A stretch of DNA of 64,000 nt, taken from contig WIXG01000202.1 of assembly GCA_009869945.1 (NCBI GenBank), forward strand, positions 1 through 64,000, written 5' to 3'. Below, piece after piece: positions 21,001 through 36,000 of the stretch (position 1 is the stretch's first letter; every line of letters begins with the position of its first letter). Origin of the DNA: Mesaphorura yosii (lineage: Eukaryota > Arthropoda > Collembola > Poduromorpha > Tullbergiidae). Under the pieces are notes generated by a model that did no database searches, was not told the DNA's origin, and saw only the letters and a program-made list of their open reading frames with translations. A program made the translations under genes and the position numbers.

Positions 21001-24000
21001 AGACAAATGCAAAAGCAAAGGAAGAGGCAGATTTACTTTACGTTTACTTTTACTTTTACGGCGGTTGCGAAGGAGAAAGGCATCTCGCAGAGACAATTTG
21101 GATAATTCAATGTGTGCACAACGCGCAGAGCCAAGCCACGTCGTAAAGTAAAGTAAGTATTATTCTCTCATCGATTCGAATTCAAACTCAAACTCTTCCC
21201 TGCACGCCTGCACGCCCGAATTTGTATTCCAAGCAGGCAGAGCATCGAGCCCGGCTCTAAATTCTTACGACTACGACTTCATGCTTGCCTACCGACTGCC
21301 GAATCGAATTGACTGCTGATTCTCACACATTTCCAAACGGACGCTTGACACGAAATCGAATGGAGTATCGAGAGCCTTGCATGGCGTGACGTGGCTGCTC
21401 TTTGGCTCTGTCATTACAGATTATTGCCATTGCCCTGACTCGCCGTTGCAGGGGCAAATGTAATTAGAAAAGTGAGGTGCATATTTCAAGAAGAAGTAGT
21501 AGCAGCAGCAGCAGCCGGGCCAAGTTCATTAATAATGAGTGCGACCGAATTATTCGCCTCGTCCCCGTCGTAGTCGTAATTACGACCGGGCAGACTCCCT
21601 CCCCGCCGTACGTCAACCACAAACACAAAAACATGCACAGACACAAACACAATGAAAATTCGGGCTGCAGCTGGAAGGAAAAGTAGTAGTGGCAGCAGCA
21701 GAAGAAGAAGAATAGAAACTCGGATCAGAAACTCGTGAATAATAGAGAAGGCAGGCAAATTTTAGTCAGTTCAGCAGAGGGAAAGCCTCACTGGCTTGGC
21801 TTGGGAAAGGATCAAGTACAGACTTCTTCTTGTGAAGATGTTTTCACATTTCACCATGACTCATAAGCGAGTTGGTGGCTGCGAGGTGAATGACGGTGAC
21901 AGGAGGATGAGTGCAAAGATAATCCAGCCAGGCCATGCTGCGCCGTGCCGTGCCATGTGGCGCAGTTTTCGCGTTCTGTTCTGATAAATGTCCTGTGCGG
22001 CCGCAGAGATCGGAGACCACGACCAGGAAATCATAAATGTGGAATGGAAGTCGCAGGTCGCAAGCCAAGCAGAAATGCAAATGCACGCGCGAGTGCGAGT
22101 GTGAGTTTTGAGCACGTGTCAATGTGGAACGCGACGCGTGAAAGATGCGACATGCGACATGTGCAACACATTTCTTGATTTCCATCGAAAAATTCAGAAT
22201 TTCGTACGTTTTCTTTGAAAATTTGAAGCAGCTTGAGCGTTTTCTAATCCCCGCTTTAATTTATGGGAGAATTCAGGCTCGGGCAGGGCAGTTGGGCATG
22301 AATATTTCGAATTCGGAGCCGTCGAAAATCTTTTGCCTTCGTACAGCGTCGTAATTGGATTTCACGTTTGGAAGCACCGCACCGTCATCGCATCGGCATC
22401 CAAGACGTTGCTCGCTGCTCGTTGCCGATTTGTCATCAATTATTCCATAAACTCGCTACAAATTGAGTGGTGCTCGTACTCAAGTCGGCGTGTTGGCAGA
22501 CAGCTTAATTCAGGCGCTGTCAGCCTCAATCGCCCAGCGCTTTCTTCAGCCCTCCCGTGTTTGTTCCACTTTTGCCGGGCTGGTGTGGCGTGTTTATCAT
22601 AATTTGCGACAAGAAGGCGTCGCGAAGAAGGAATAACAAATCCAGGCGGGCGTCGCGTTCGCGTAATTTGTAAACTTTCTCTCACCTTTCTACCTTTCCC
22701 TTCCTTTTCAAGGAGAAGAGGGCTTAGCGCGTCGACTGTCGACTGTCGCCGTCACCTGGCCCACTCTTAAAAATTCATGTTCCCGTTCCGGGTACCAGAA
22801 ATCTAATATTCCTTCCGGAGTCTGGCTGGCGTGTCCGGAGCATAACATTTTGGTTTATGCTCGTTCTCGCTTTCTCCACTTTCCCTTTGCTCTGCAGACT
22901 GGATTGCATTGTGCATTGATTAGTTTCGTTGCTGGGAAACCCACACCACTAGGAGCCCCTTCTCTGTTCCGTTCCTTTCTCCACTCGTTCCGGTTCTCTT
23001 CTCGTAGCGTGAGCGTAGCGTATTTCTTTCTTTTTCGTTGTTCTTTTCTGCGCTGTTCTGTTCTCGTTCCGCACTCGTAAGTGCCCGTAATAACGGAGAC
23101 GACCGTCTAACCAACCATTTCGATTCCGGTGCGGTGCACGCGGAACGGCGAGGAGCGGAGAAAGTCCTCATGCCGTGCTTGTACTACATTGTCTTCGTCT
23201 CCTGCGTGCGTGCGTGCTTCGTGCGTAAATGAACTTTTTTGATTGCGAGCCCGGCCTCGCCTCGTCTTCGCCTCGCGTAAACTGTAAATGTTAACTTTAT
23301 CGAGTCGAGAGTCGACGCAAAACGCGAAAGCGAATTTTGTCGTTATTTTGAGCTCCCGTCGGCCGTCGTTCATTCATTTACTTTACACGCTCTTTGCCTT
23401 TGCATTTGCAAGGCTTTCTTTGTATTTCATGAAATATTCAATGCATAAGCAAAGCATAAGCAAATGCGTGGGTAATAAAACCAGAACTCAACCGCGTGCA
23501 GTGCAGATGCAGAATGTCGTATAAATAATCATAAAACAGGTCTGCTGATGCCGCTGCATCTTTCACAGTTTGCCTGTGATGAGCCAGCCACTAACGAGAT
23601 TTGGAAATTTGTTTACCGAAAGCCGCACAGTGCACAAGTCAAAGATTATGCGTGGCAAAAGGCACGCGGCTCAGAATTTCAATTTCGCTGTTCACACTTC
23701 ATCTTCATCTGATTTCTTGTTTCGCGTTTCTTGTATCATCTTGTTAATTAAGATTCTCAATTTTCTTAAGCTCCTTTCCAGCCTTTTTCGTGGTCTGACG
23801 TGTCGTGGCGCGTGGCGCGCGCCCGCTCGAGAGAGCCGTAAATGTCACTGGTAGTATTGATTTATTAAAAGGCAATCTTCAAAGCCCGTGCGTGTAGAAA
23901 AGAAGAGTGTCTCGAAATAACCAACTCGCATCGCTTCGCATGCCGTTGAATGTTGAATTGGGAACCGGGAAATATTAAAAAAGTTTCAAAGTTTGCTAAT

Positions 24001-27000
24001 AATAATAAATTCGGAGATCAGAGCGAAAGAGCGATGACAGGCTCGGAAGTCAAAAGCTAAAGCAAAGGATTGTTGATCTCCGACACACGCAGAAAGAAGA
24101 GAAGAGCTCTTTGATTCTCATCCTCATTCGCCATTCGCGGATGATCAAAATTTGGAAATTTCCAAGTACCAAAGCGCGCGCGCAAGTTTTGAAATTACCG
24201 AAAAGTTTTCCGGGTTCGGCGTCTTTGAGTGAGACTTTTGACGTTGAGTGCTTGTTTCCCAGAATGCTCACAAATGACAAAGAAGCAAGGCGCAAGAGGG
24301 TGGATGCTGATTGATTGAAAAGGACGCAGAAAAATATATGCGAGACGCGCGCGCGCCAAAGAAAAAGTCTTCAAGAGAAATTAAATTGGATGAGTCCACA
24401 CTCACACGATTAAACACAACAGAAGAAGATCAGCTGAGCCAAGCCAAGCCGAGTCAAAAGATACATACACAAAGCACAAAGCTGGGATCTACTTTTGTAC
24501 CTCACAAAAGAGTCGGAGTCACTTGTTCAATTTGGTCTACGTTGCTTTCTCATTATTTGATCTGATCTGCTCCTGACTGGCGGCTTGACTCGGGCATTCG
24601 ACGGACTGGCTGGGCTTCCGTTTCTTTGATTGGGGATTAACGCACAATAGCCCGCATTAATTCTCCTTCTGGCTTGGCTTGACATTCGCAATTCCTGCCT
24701 GCCTGCCTGCTCGGCGTGTTCGGAGATCCAATTAAGTCGGTATTGATCAGACGAGACGAGAGACGAACCCGGAAAAGCAAGGCGACGCACGCGAATCGGC
24801 TCGAAAGAGTGAGCGCCGGTGCGTTGCTAAAATAACAACAGCATCCATTTGAAACTGTAAAATGTCCGATTTGAGAGACGCGAGCCAAGATTGATGTTCT
24901 CCTAGCCGAGTAATCGAAAGAACTGCAGAATTCTGCTACTCTGCTCTGCTCCATTCCATTCATTTCTCCATCGCATCGCTCGCCTTGCAAAAAAATTCGC
25001 CCGCATTGAGAGAAATATCGAGCTTCAAATTCGATGCAGATGCTCGTCGTGGCTGGCTTGCTTTTAGCATATAAATCAAATGGGATTGATTTTGTACACG
25101 GCAAGCAGTTTGAATTCGGATTTGACTTGGCTTGGTTTTGGTTTTGGTTTCGATTTTTCTCATATGCTAATTTCTTCTGCACTGCGCGTATACGGAATTT
25201 TCTGTTTTCCGACCATTAATCTTATCGCCGGGTAATTTCCCACTTCCTTGCGTACAAATTGCATTGGAAACTCGTAATAATAGACTCGATAATCCTGCCA
25301 CAATGCAGAAGGCAGAACGCATCGATACGGCTACGGTTCGTTTTTTACTCGTACCTTGTGGCTATGTTTTAAGAAAAAGGTGTGGTTCAACTCAAAGTCA
25401 AACCAAGTCGTCAGATTGCTTTGCCTTGTCGTTGCTGCTTCCATCCATCATTCAACCAACCCTTTTCTGTTTTCCCCTGCTGCGTGCTTTTTTGTATCGA
25501 ATTCGAGCACTGAACTCTGCCCGACCCGAAAAGTACGATTCGATTAAAGATACGTGAGCATTAATATTTATTTAGTGCCCGGACGGACTCCGATTCGGAT
25601 TTTTCTAATTTCCGTGCCGCGACGCGACTCGCGGAGTTCAGCGCGGCGTTTCACCTTGGCGGCCGATGATGAACAGTTTAATCTCGCCTCTTGCGGGCAC
25701 GGCACGGCACGGACAATGAATTTACGTCAACGGCAAATAAAAACGTTATTAATATTTCCATCTCCAATTCCTCTCCCGCCTTTTGAGCCGTGACGGCATA
25801 AACTTTACGACTGCGAGTTTACTCAAGCACGGGGACGGGAATTTCGTATTTGATTCACTCAGGCAGGCAGGCAGGCAGGCTGAACGCTGAAGACATTGAC
25901 GACGAAAGTTTGCCAAGCACGGAAATTGGTCCTGTGTGTCAAATTTGTTTTTTCCAGGTACAAAAGAAAAATCGCGTACGCGCACGAAGAAAGTAGCCGG
26001 GTAAAGTTTCGCTTTAAAAGTTGAGAGGAGGCGATTTAATCCGGGCCATGCGCGTGCTTTTTTGTCTCGCTCTTTGCAAGGCATGGCACACGCATTCTAC
26101 GCTAATAAGATCAACTTTTGTCGTAGTCGTCCTCGTACGTTATTGCGATTGTTAGAGACAGTTTACAAGAAATTGGATCCTTAATTCCAGATTACCGGCA
26201 CCCGGCCCAGGTCTACGCCAAGCTTGAATTATGTACACTGCACACCTTTTAGGCCAGGCTAATGGGCACAATTTGAAGGAAGCACGACGCGTGACGCTCA
26301 ATTGGCACGGAGATCAGGTTTTATTGCCAGGCCGGGCCATTTGCTGTGTAAATAAATTAGATCGCTCTCAGTTTGCTCTGCGATCAGGCGCGAGCGCGAA
26401 ATACAAAATACTCAGATTCGTGATTTGCAGCTGCTTTCGCCAGCCCAGGCAGGCGATAATTTTAATAGAGTCTCAGTTCAGTTCAAAAGTCCACGGCGCT
26501 CATTAAAAAAAGGACCTTGAAAACGAATGCGCGCTGAGCCGCTGCCACACCATATTTGGGCATGCGAGGCGAAAAGAAGAAGATTCGATGCAGGGCCGAA
26601 GATAAGAAAACATGAAACATGGAATTTAACGCATAATAAAAGTGGTTCATTTGAGAACGCGCGTTCGCGTACGTGTTGAAATACTCTCGAAAGTTGTCTT
26701 GCGCGCACGAGGACGAATGAAGAGTTGAAAAATTTAGTAATCTTGTCTTGTCAGTAGCGGAGGAGATGAGAGAAAAAGAGCGCTCGTGAGCGTAGTAGAA
26801 ATAAAAGCGCTCAGATATTTATTATGTACGACCAGATCATCGAGCAAGTCATCTCGCTCGCGCTTTATTGAATTTTAGATTTCGCATCTTCTCGCTTTTG
26901 TTACGCGATGAACACAAATCCTCAAAGCTCGCAGTACAAATTTGCATTGGCATTGGAGCTCCAGAGAAAGGCGAGAAGAGAAGTGAAGAAAGACATCACT

Positions 27001-30000
27001 TCATTGAATTCTACGTCCTCATCTTCCAGCGAGATCATCTCGTCTAGATCATCTGCCGCATAATTATGAGCCTCGCTCTTTTGACGCCTGACATTCTGAA
27101 GTGAAGTTGATGAAGGCCGTAAATTATTTTCGGAGATGCCCAAACACGGCCGGCCAAGCCAGAAACAAACCACGACAGCCCAACCAAAATATGGATTTTC
27201 TGGGCCCGTGCGTGAATAATTAAAATCCTTCACTGCGCTGTGCGCGTGATAAACTGGTTTAATCGCGTTATTACTTTATGAAACACGGAGAACTGGAACG
27301 AGAACTGAAACGGGCCAGCATGCGCGCAACGCGCGCTCTCGCGGCTCCAGCGCGCATCGCGTAGAGAATCTTACCGGGTCGGATCGATTTTCCGCGGAGG
27401 AGAAATTGAGTGGCTCGCTCGGGCACAGATCGCGCGAGAGCAGACTGATGCCGGCAGAAAATTTGCGGGAGAAAGTCGCCAGGTGGCAACTGCCAAGCTA
27501 GCAATGGATTCGAACGAAGAAAGTTTCGTAGTCGTAGTCGTAGTCGTAATCCAATTTTCTTTGCTAAAAGGGAATTTCTGTCATTGCTGAGAAGAGCAGA
27601 AGAGATGACAATTTGCCTTATGTGTCCGAATGCGAGTACGATTTCTGATGCCCAATGCGATGCGATTTTCACTGACGCTGATTTAATTTCCTTGACGAGA
27701 CGAAACACGAAACGAAATCGAGCCCTTGCCCGTGTCGTTCATTTCTTGTGTATAAATGCACAAATTACGAGGAGGAGGCTCCCGAGGGAGTGCCGCACGC
27801 AGAAAATGCATCCGCGTCCTTTGATTTCAGAGAATTCATTCGCGTAGACAAGGACGTAGAAACATGCGTTCTTGTGAGAAACATTCTTGCTTTTAATTTC
27901 CAGTGAATTTTGCATGAGCAGCTTGTTAAGTACTTCAACGAAGCAAAGTTTGATAGCTCCGAGGCCGCCGCTTCGTTGAAACGCTGAAGAGTTTTCTTGT
28001 ACGCGAGCGATGAACTGAAAAATCTCACGCATAATTTCCTTCTTCATTTATCACGTGGAGAGTTCGGTTGACTTTCTTTTGCCCGTCCGCCGTCTGCTGG
28101 CTGGCGTATTTAATAATCAATCAATCATGCCACCCCACGGCTCGGACTCGGCCGAAATGTTGCTTGCCGCCTGACGTGGACGTCTTGACTTGACTTTACT
28201 AACCCACATCCAAATTCAGGCGGAGCAAAATTGCTGAGAGACTCAGACGTCGTCTCAGGCGTGAAGGCGTGATTAATTCTTTAAACTCGACTCGCCTGGG
28301 CACGCACGCGCGTCTGCAATTTCTTAAAATTCAGGGTTCTGGCGTTGACGGCTGGAAATTGAAACACGAGTCATCGGCCTTTGCCTTTGCCGTTTCTTCG
28401 CGCAGGCAATGGGGGCGGCGAATGTCATCATTCCCGAATCACAATCGCGAGCACGAAGATGATTTCATGACTCCGGCAGCTGCGGAAACGCGTTGTACAA
28501 TTGAACTCGTCGCAAGTGTTCAGAACGCACTTACGTTTTACTCGGCGTCGTGCGTGCGTGGATTTGATGGGGATCGTTTCCGTAATGCGTAAGCTGTAAT
28601 GCGTAATGTCTTTTCCGATGAAGATGATGATCACGTTACAATCTTATTGCCATTGTCTCCCCTTAAACTGATGCGACGCAGATGCGATTTTGTGACCGTC
28701 GCTGTCACCAAACTCTTTCACTTCCAATTTTTACTGCCGCTGTTATTTCGCTGCTGTCATTTCGGTATTTCGATTTGAATCCGCTGCGCCGCCGAACACT
28801 AAAAAAATCAAGCATAAGCAGTCGACGATGAGAAAACTGAGAACTGACTTACGTTATAGGACTTAATTTCAAATATGAAAACGGCGTCTGCGACCGGTCA
28901 GCTAAATGCGAATTCGAATCGAATGACGATTTTCGCTTGCGCTGCCCAGCCGCCCACCAACGCAGCACGGCAGATTTGACAAAGTTCCAAAAGAGTTGCC
29001 TGGGCTAATGTCTTCTGGTGTTCTGGTGCAGGGCAAAAGTTTGTGCATAAAACATAATGGTCGCGGATGATGATGTTGATGATCAGAGCACCGCCAAGCC
29101 ACGGCACGCCATGCTGGTCATTGCGTTCTGCGTCCTGCGTTTTCGTTCCATTCCCAGTTTGATATTTTTCTTTGTGTAAATGTTTCTGACTGTTTAGTTT
29201 TGTGGTTGTGGTTGTGGTTATTACAGCTTGCCCAGCATGTGTCGTCACTTCGTCGCAGCATCTCGCATCAAATCTCACGAGCGAGCAGAGCAGCGAGAAG
29301 AGCCCAAACTCAAATTAAGTTTGTTCGAGCTGGCAATAACAAACATGCGACCAGAGTAGGCAACACCAACACCAGCAGCTTCTCTGCTCAGTTTGTAATG
29401 CGAGACCAGCGAAATGGCGATGAAAATGAGTTTTGCTTTGGTGGCTGCCACTGCCAAATATGGTTCGGGTATCAAAGCAGAAGAGATCAGCAGCGGAGAT
29501 CCTCACGTGAGCCTGAATGACATCCGACCGCTGACCGACCGATCATCTTCTCTTGGCAGCTTGGCACTTTCACCGCGCCGCGCCGCGTCGAAATTAATTC
29601 CACTTCCACGCCCGCCCGCGCCCGGATTAAAATACTAGAAATGTTGTTTTTAAATTAGTTTAATGCTTAATGGTTTGGACACCTTTGCAGTCGTCCGGAT
29701 TTGCGGCTAAGCTGGACTTTCGTCGCAGAAAATAGAAAACGGACTTGGCAAATGCCGCAAAATGAAAATCCACCGCAAAGCGCACGTAAAGCAGATCGGC
29801 AGTTTATGAAATCACTGAGACAAAAAGAAAAGTTGGTGGACTTTTGGTTTTTGGACGAGCGACAACGGAAAAAAGTTGACGAGTGAAAGTTTGTCCGCGC
29901 ACACCAAGCCAGCCAACTTTTCTATGCTGTGACTCTCGCTTTGAGTGACATGTGGAAAAATATGATGGAAGTCCCACAAACTGTTAAATGAAGTCGTTTT

Positions 30001-33000
30001 CGTTGTCCTCGCAGGTAGCGCGACCAAATCGCCAAAGTTGTGCCGTGAAATATTTGCGAGCAGTTTGCGAGTTTATTGTGAAAGTTTAAAAGTCCGAGAC
30101 TTGGCTCGACTTTCTCCTACCTTCTGTTTGCTTTCGTGTCATTTTCGAGTCGAATGTGAGGCACAACATTTCCTTGCCTGGCCCGTTGCTAATGCGCGAG
30201 TCCTCCCGCGCTGAAAAATTAATGAGCCTCAGAAATCGAGACGATGCGGCGTGCACTTGACTTTCTGCTGTTACTGTCTTTTCGTGTTAGTCGCGTCGTG
30301 CACGTCGATTTTGTTTGATGACTCCAACGAAAGTTCGTAATGCACCGGGCATTAGCCAAATGGATACGTGTGCGTGCTCATTCATTATGCAAATACAAAA
30401 GGAACACGCGTGTTTCTGTAATTGTCAGACAAATTCCGCCCGTCGACGACCTGCACGCTTTTGTACAGGTCGTCGTCGTTTTACGGTTGGTTTGCGGCTT
30501 GACTCGTGTCGAGTTTCTTGTCATCTCGGCTCATCTTCCAAATTTGAATTGGTAACCCGAGCCGAGAGTCGAGAAGAGACGAGAAGAGTGACAATTCTTT
30601 ACGTTTACATGCGCGTTGGCACGGCGTTAATGATTTTGGCCGGGACAGAAGCCGAAACGAAACTGATCTTCCTGTGCGAAGTGTGGAGACGCGCGCATGT
30701 GGATGCGGATCAGAAGTATCATTCACTGGAGATGAAGATAAAGATGAAGATCAAACCCGAAACCAAACACAACACAAAAACAAACAAAAGCATGGTGAAA
30801 CATGAACCCTGGTAGACTCAGTACGGCGGATGACGGACGTAGAAAGCTTTCGCGGGCGCGGGCATTAACGGGCATTAGCGAGGCCTGCCTCCGAGAGAAA
30901 ACAGAAGAACTCACGAAGAGGGGAAAAGATCCCATTTGTATCGAATTCCTTCCTCTTTCGTCGTGGCAGTCGCCGGCTCACATTTCACGTTTGTGTTTTC
31001 ACGAAAAATTGAAACTTCAAAGGAATTTTCTTGTTTGCTTTCTGCTCGTTTATCGTACTCATGTGTGCCAAGCGAAAGTGTACATTTTCCAATTTCTAGA
31101 AACATGCCATAAACATTTATGTTTCGACAGCGTTCGGCGATGGCGACAAATTCATTTCCCGCTTCCAATCCCCAGAAAATTCGTACAAGATTCGCCAATC
31201 CCCAATTAACGGCAGCCCAATCTTAATTTGCCTTCGCCATTCACCACCCACGAAGAAATTGCTGCGTTTATCAAATATTTATTGGACATACGAGAAACAT
31301 GAAACAATATGCAACAGATTTACACGATGCGATTAGCGTCGCGAGACAGAGAGAAGCGGCTCGTGCCAGACGCATTTCGTGGCTCGTTGCTTCGAGAAAA
31401 TTGAAAACCATGTTGACTTTACATTTGCATGATGATGATGATCTTCAGTCTGCATCTGCATCTTGCTCACATCGAGCATATGAAAAATGTAAAATATGAG
31501 AGCGTAATTTCTTTCCAGGCTCAAGATGGCTTGTGAGAGCTTCCAGCAATATTTTACAGCACCATTTTTCTCTGCTCGTTTGAATGTAAACAGAATGTTA
31601 TGTAATGGGAAATGATAGCGATGGCGCTATTGTGCAAGCAAAATTTCCATTTAATTGCCATTTTTGAGCCGCCACGCAAAAACGGCAACGGGCGGAGGCG
31701 AAATGAATTGACAACGCGCTGCCAGTCAGACGTTAGGTTTATTAATAAGAATGATGAATAAATCGTTCTAATTAAACGCCACGCCGAGCTGAATTTTTCG
31801 CGTTTATTTATTCAGTAGCGTAATTTTCTCATTTTTGAGGCGTGTGATTATTCGCCAACGCCAAACGGGTACTTGACAAAATGAGGGTTTCGGCGCCCGC
31901 TCCAATAACCAGGACCAATAATCAGGATACGAAACCCAAAATTACGGGCAACGGGTCTGATTTTCACAGGATTCACAGCAGAATTTCTCCCTCAAAGCAC
32001 TTTGCACGTGCCAGTTCAAAATTTTGTCTGGGGTGGCAAAAAACAATGCTGGATCGATTTTGGGCCCTTCCGGTGTCGGTGGTGGTGGAATTCCGGTGCT
32101 GGCGCTTTCCCCTTGAAAGTGCGGTGCTGTCGAAGTCGACAGTGTCTTAAAATGATGACAATAATGACTGGTGCATTATTAATAATCAATTTTTACAATT
32201 TACGTGGTGCAAAATTGCGTACTCGGAGCACGTCCGTCGCGCTGCGTCGTAGTAAATATTTGCCAGGCCAGGCGTCGGGTATGGCTGGTGGTTTGCATGT
32301 TATTACCGTAATAAATAGGAAGGCGATGTACGCACGCGCACGTATCGTAATACAATCAGGACTCAATTTGTCTAATGGATTTCGAAACGCGCGCGCGGTC
32401 GTGCCATAAAAGGCATTAGCATCGGCTCAGGACCGGCCACGGGCACGGGCATCGGCATGCAAATGATGTGACCACGACCGATCATTTATCTCGCGGTCGC
32501 CGGCGTACAGACACAATGCAAATGACATTCTTATGCATTCAGCCCTCATTCTTGTTCAGACTTGTTTTGTACTGCTTTGTCTCGTATTTTTGCAGTGCGA
32601 TCGATTTTTCTTCCGCCCTTCTTCAACTGACTTCCTGCACGCGTTCGCGCTACACGCACGATGACGATGCAGGTTTCTGTTTTAATTCTAATTTTATTAC
32701 GACATAGAAACAGGATCAGAATGAAAAACAACTCGTTTTCGATTTGGGATTTCAGAACCAACCAGTCAATTAATTAATTCGCCATTTGCATTCGTATTCG
32801 CGTTCTTCATGCATTTAACATGCATGGGCAAGCCTGATTTTAATTGGCAGGGTAATTACGGACCCAAAATCACTTCCGATGGGTCTTAGGCGCTTCAAGA
32901 CGAGGGCGGTTTTGCTTTTCTTGTTAAGACACGTGGTTCGTTCGTGGTTTAATAGTGTCGTTAGTCGCTAGCGTCAAGACAAAGGACGGTCGGTCGGTCG

Positions 33001-36000
33001 TCAGTTGACTTTGCGGTGTGGCGGTGCTAAATTGAAATGTATTAAGCCAGGCTGTACTGAAAAATAATATCACAGCAAAGCAAAAGCAATGCGTGGCAGG
33101 GCTTGGCGTGGCAGGAGAAAGGACGACAATGAGAAAGCGATGTTGCGCTCCGGAAAATCTTCCCAGCAGGTGGTTGGCCGTGTAATTCCCACCAAATTGT
33201 GATTTATGACGGCGCGAGAGAGTGAAAGTGAATACGCATCTTTCTCTGCAGCGGCAACGGACTCGTTTCGGCCCGCACTGAACACTGAGCCCTGAATTGA
33301 TACATCGTAGCGCAATAAATGATTGCCGGGATGATAACGTCGACTTCATGCGCTGCGAATCGTACGCATTCAGCCGTAAAATATGATTATTGCCCCGCGA
33401 GTAAATAAATGGACACGCGCGACGGCTCGACGGCCAAGAGTGACCACACGAGCGCGTAAGGCGTAATAAATGGGAAGATGATGCTGGGGCTCTGGCTTGA
33501 AGGAGAAAACTTGGTCGATTGGTCGCATTATTTGAGATTCGAGATTCGAGCTCGAGCGTTGATTAACTGCTGAATTATTTAAGCCATAAACTGTTTCCGG
33601 TGGGAGCCGCTGGAATGAGACTCATAAAAATTACCGCGGTCGCATTGAAATTTTTACGTTTATTGCGGGCCGTCATGATTTCTCGTCATCGTCGTCGGGC
33701 GGGCAGGCAGGCAGGCATAATTGTTTATTAAAACGCGGGACAGAGCGCTAGCGCGTAATCGAGATCACAATCGCAATCTTAGGCGAAGTTTATTCAATGA
33801 GCCTGTGTGGCCCGCTACACAGTAAATATTTGTGCCGGAGATTAGGCCGGCCTTGTTTATGGTCGCCAGTCGTCTGCTGCTTTATTCACTCTTGTCACGT
33901 GTCTCGTGCGTGCGAAGTTCGTTTCCGGAAGTTAATTTTCGTCCAGTTAATTATTTCAGCATTGGCGTGGCCATTATGCGGATTGGGTCTGAATTGATTC
34001 GACCCGCGAGTGTCGTATGGGCGCAGTTTAATTGGTCAGTAGAGGCCAGGCAGGCCAAGTTTAATTGTCTCGTTGCTCAATTCGGCCAGCAAATTGGTCA
34101 GTCGCCTTCTTTAATTGACCCGTGCATGTGTGCGTGTGTGGTCGAGAAACAAGAAAAAGAAGATAAAGCGATCACGCAACGTGTATGCGTAATGTAAGAA
34201 TTGATAATTCATGAGGCCAATTTGCTCTTGCTTTATGCCTTTGACTGGACTGCACTTTAATCGCATCAACCCGAGTGCAATGAATTTAAGGTTTTTGCAT
34301 TCCGCAGCCCGCACGTGAGCCGGAATTCTTAATCCAATCTCCGTCACATTTATTTTTATTACCCGGTCGTCGGTCGGTCGATTGATGCTCATGCATCGGA
34401 ATTTCATATTTTGTGTATTTTATGTTCATTGCCTGATTTATTGCGCCAGACGCCGTGCATTGCGCATTTCTGCTGCTTTTTTACTTGAAAGTTCGGCTCA
34501 GCTCGAGTAACGACTCCAAGGCGTTTTTCGTTACGTATTCGTACGTATATTTCTATATTTTTATTAATTTGAATCTCGCATGTTGCGACTGCGACTGCTA
34601 CTCGCACCCGCACTCGCACATTGCATGAAAGGAAATTGTGAAAAGGCAGGTAGTAAAAAAGTAAAAGCCAAAGCAAATGTTTTCCCTTAAAATACGTACT
34701 TTCATTTCGATTCTGACTCGAGGTTAATGCAGAAATATTACGAGACACGACCACGCTCGCGTCATGCAAGCGTGAATTCATGGATCGCGTTCACGAAATC
34801 GAAATTGAGCAATCGCAGCCGCGGCGTTACGGGCTAAAATGCCCCAAATTAGAAAAGTTAATGGCAGCCACAAAAATTCCTTGGCGCAAATACGCAAATG
34901 CAAATCTCAAGTGGAAAATCGCAGAATTCGTGAAGGGCGCGCGCGCACCGGGAATTTAGAACCATAATTTTCGCACATTAAAATCGCACGAGAGCAGATT
35001 CCGCGAGTCCAACTCCGCTCGCGAGTCGCGATAAGTTTGCAAATTCCACCATAAAAGCAACAGAGAAATTTCTTTGTAGTTTGGCCATATTTTAAAGCCT
35101 ATTTATTATCTCGTTCTTTTGTACGGGCGGACGGGCGGGTTTTATTTCTATTTTGCTGCCGTTTGCGACTTGTGCAAGTGGCTCGCTCGTTCGTTGGTCA
35201 TTTGCACGCTGCAAAATAAAATGAATGGCTGGAGTAACAACTTCTTTTCTTTCTCTTCTCAATGATTTAAGCCCTGCTTTATTTCCGAGCAGAGAAATAA
35301 ATACCACCTTCGCCAGGGCAGGAAGGCAGCAGACTATTACTGGGCATTAATATTAAAGACTCCTGCCTGCACAAAGCACAAAAGAAGGTGAAAGCAGAGC
35401 AGTGAAAGTACAATACGGGAAAGAAAAGTATCAAAGAATTGTTTATTACTTGCACTTTCGCAAAGAGCAAGGCAAAGAGATTTCGCGTCCACGTCTGATT
35501 TCTCGACTTCGGCCTGCCTGCCGAAAGCATCGTAAGAAAGTGGAGCATCGCATCGCGGGCCTGAATAAATAATAACGGACAGAAATCGGATCGAGACTGC
35601 CCGGGAATAAATGAAACTTTTGTAAGTTGATATTCGCAAGACGCAATCCGCAAGACACGAGACAGGAGACAGAGACAGTTTAATACCTGCACAAAAGATT
35701 TGTACGCAGCCGCAAAAACGCCAGCGTCAAGACGAAAAAGAAGACGGGGGAAGGCAGACGAATTGTGCAACACGTGAAAACAGAAAAGCGAAAGTACGCG
35801 GAGGGAAGTACGTGGGGAAAGCCACCCGGGGTTGGGAGACGAGTTACTGGCAAGCTGTGCTCCTCTCGGCTCAAACTCATGCAAGCAAGCTCGCACGCAC
35901 CGCGTGCAAGTCGTGAGTTGCGAGTAGAAAGTCAACTTTCACTTGCACTCGAGTCTCAGACCTGAAAAGAACACACGCAAAACTGCAACGCGAAACCAAG

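Noticed and set aside
23656-23672. AAGGCACGCGG resembles the 5' part of the conserved miR-124
   Set aside because: The match stops after 11 bases, the remaining mature sequence is absent and no complementary arm is seen nearby.
35279-35935. 218-codon minus-strand frame in the first Lar intron
   Set aside because: No domain, several equally open overlapping frames, and no splice or promoter context. It is best explained by stop-poor composition.
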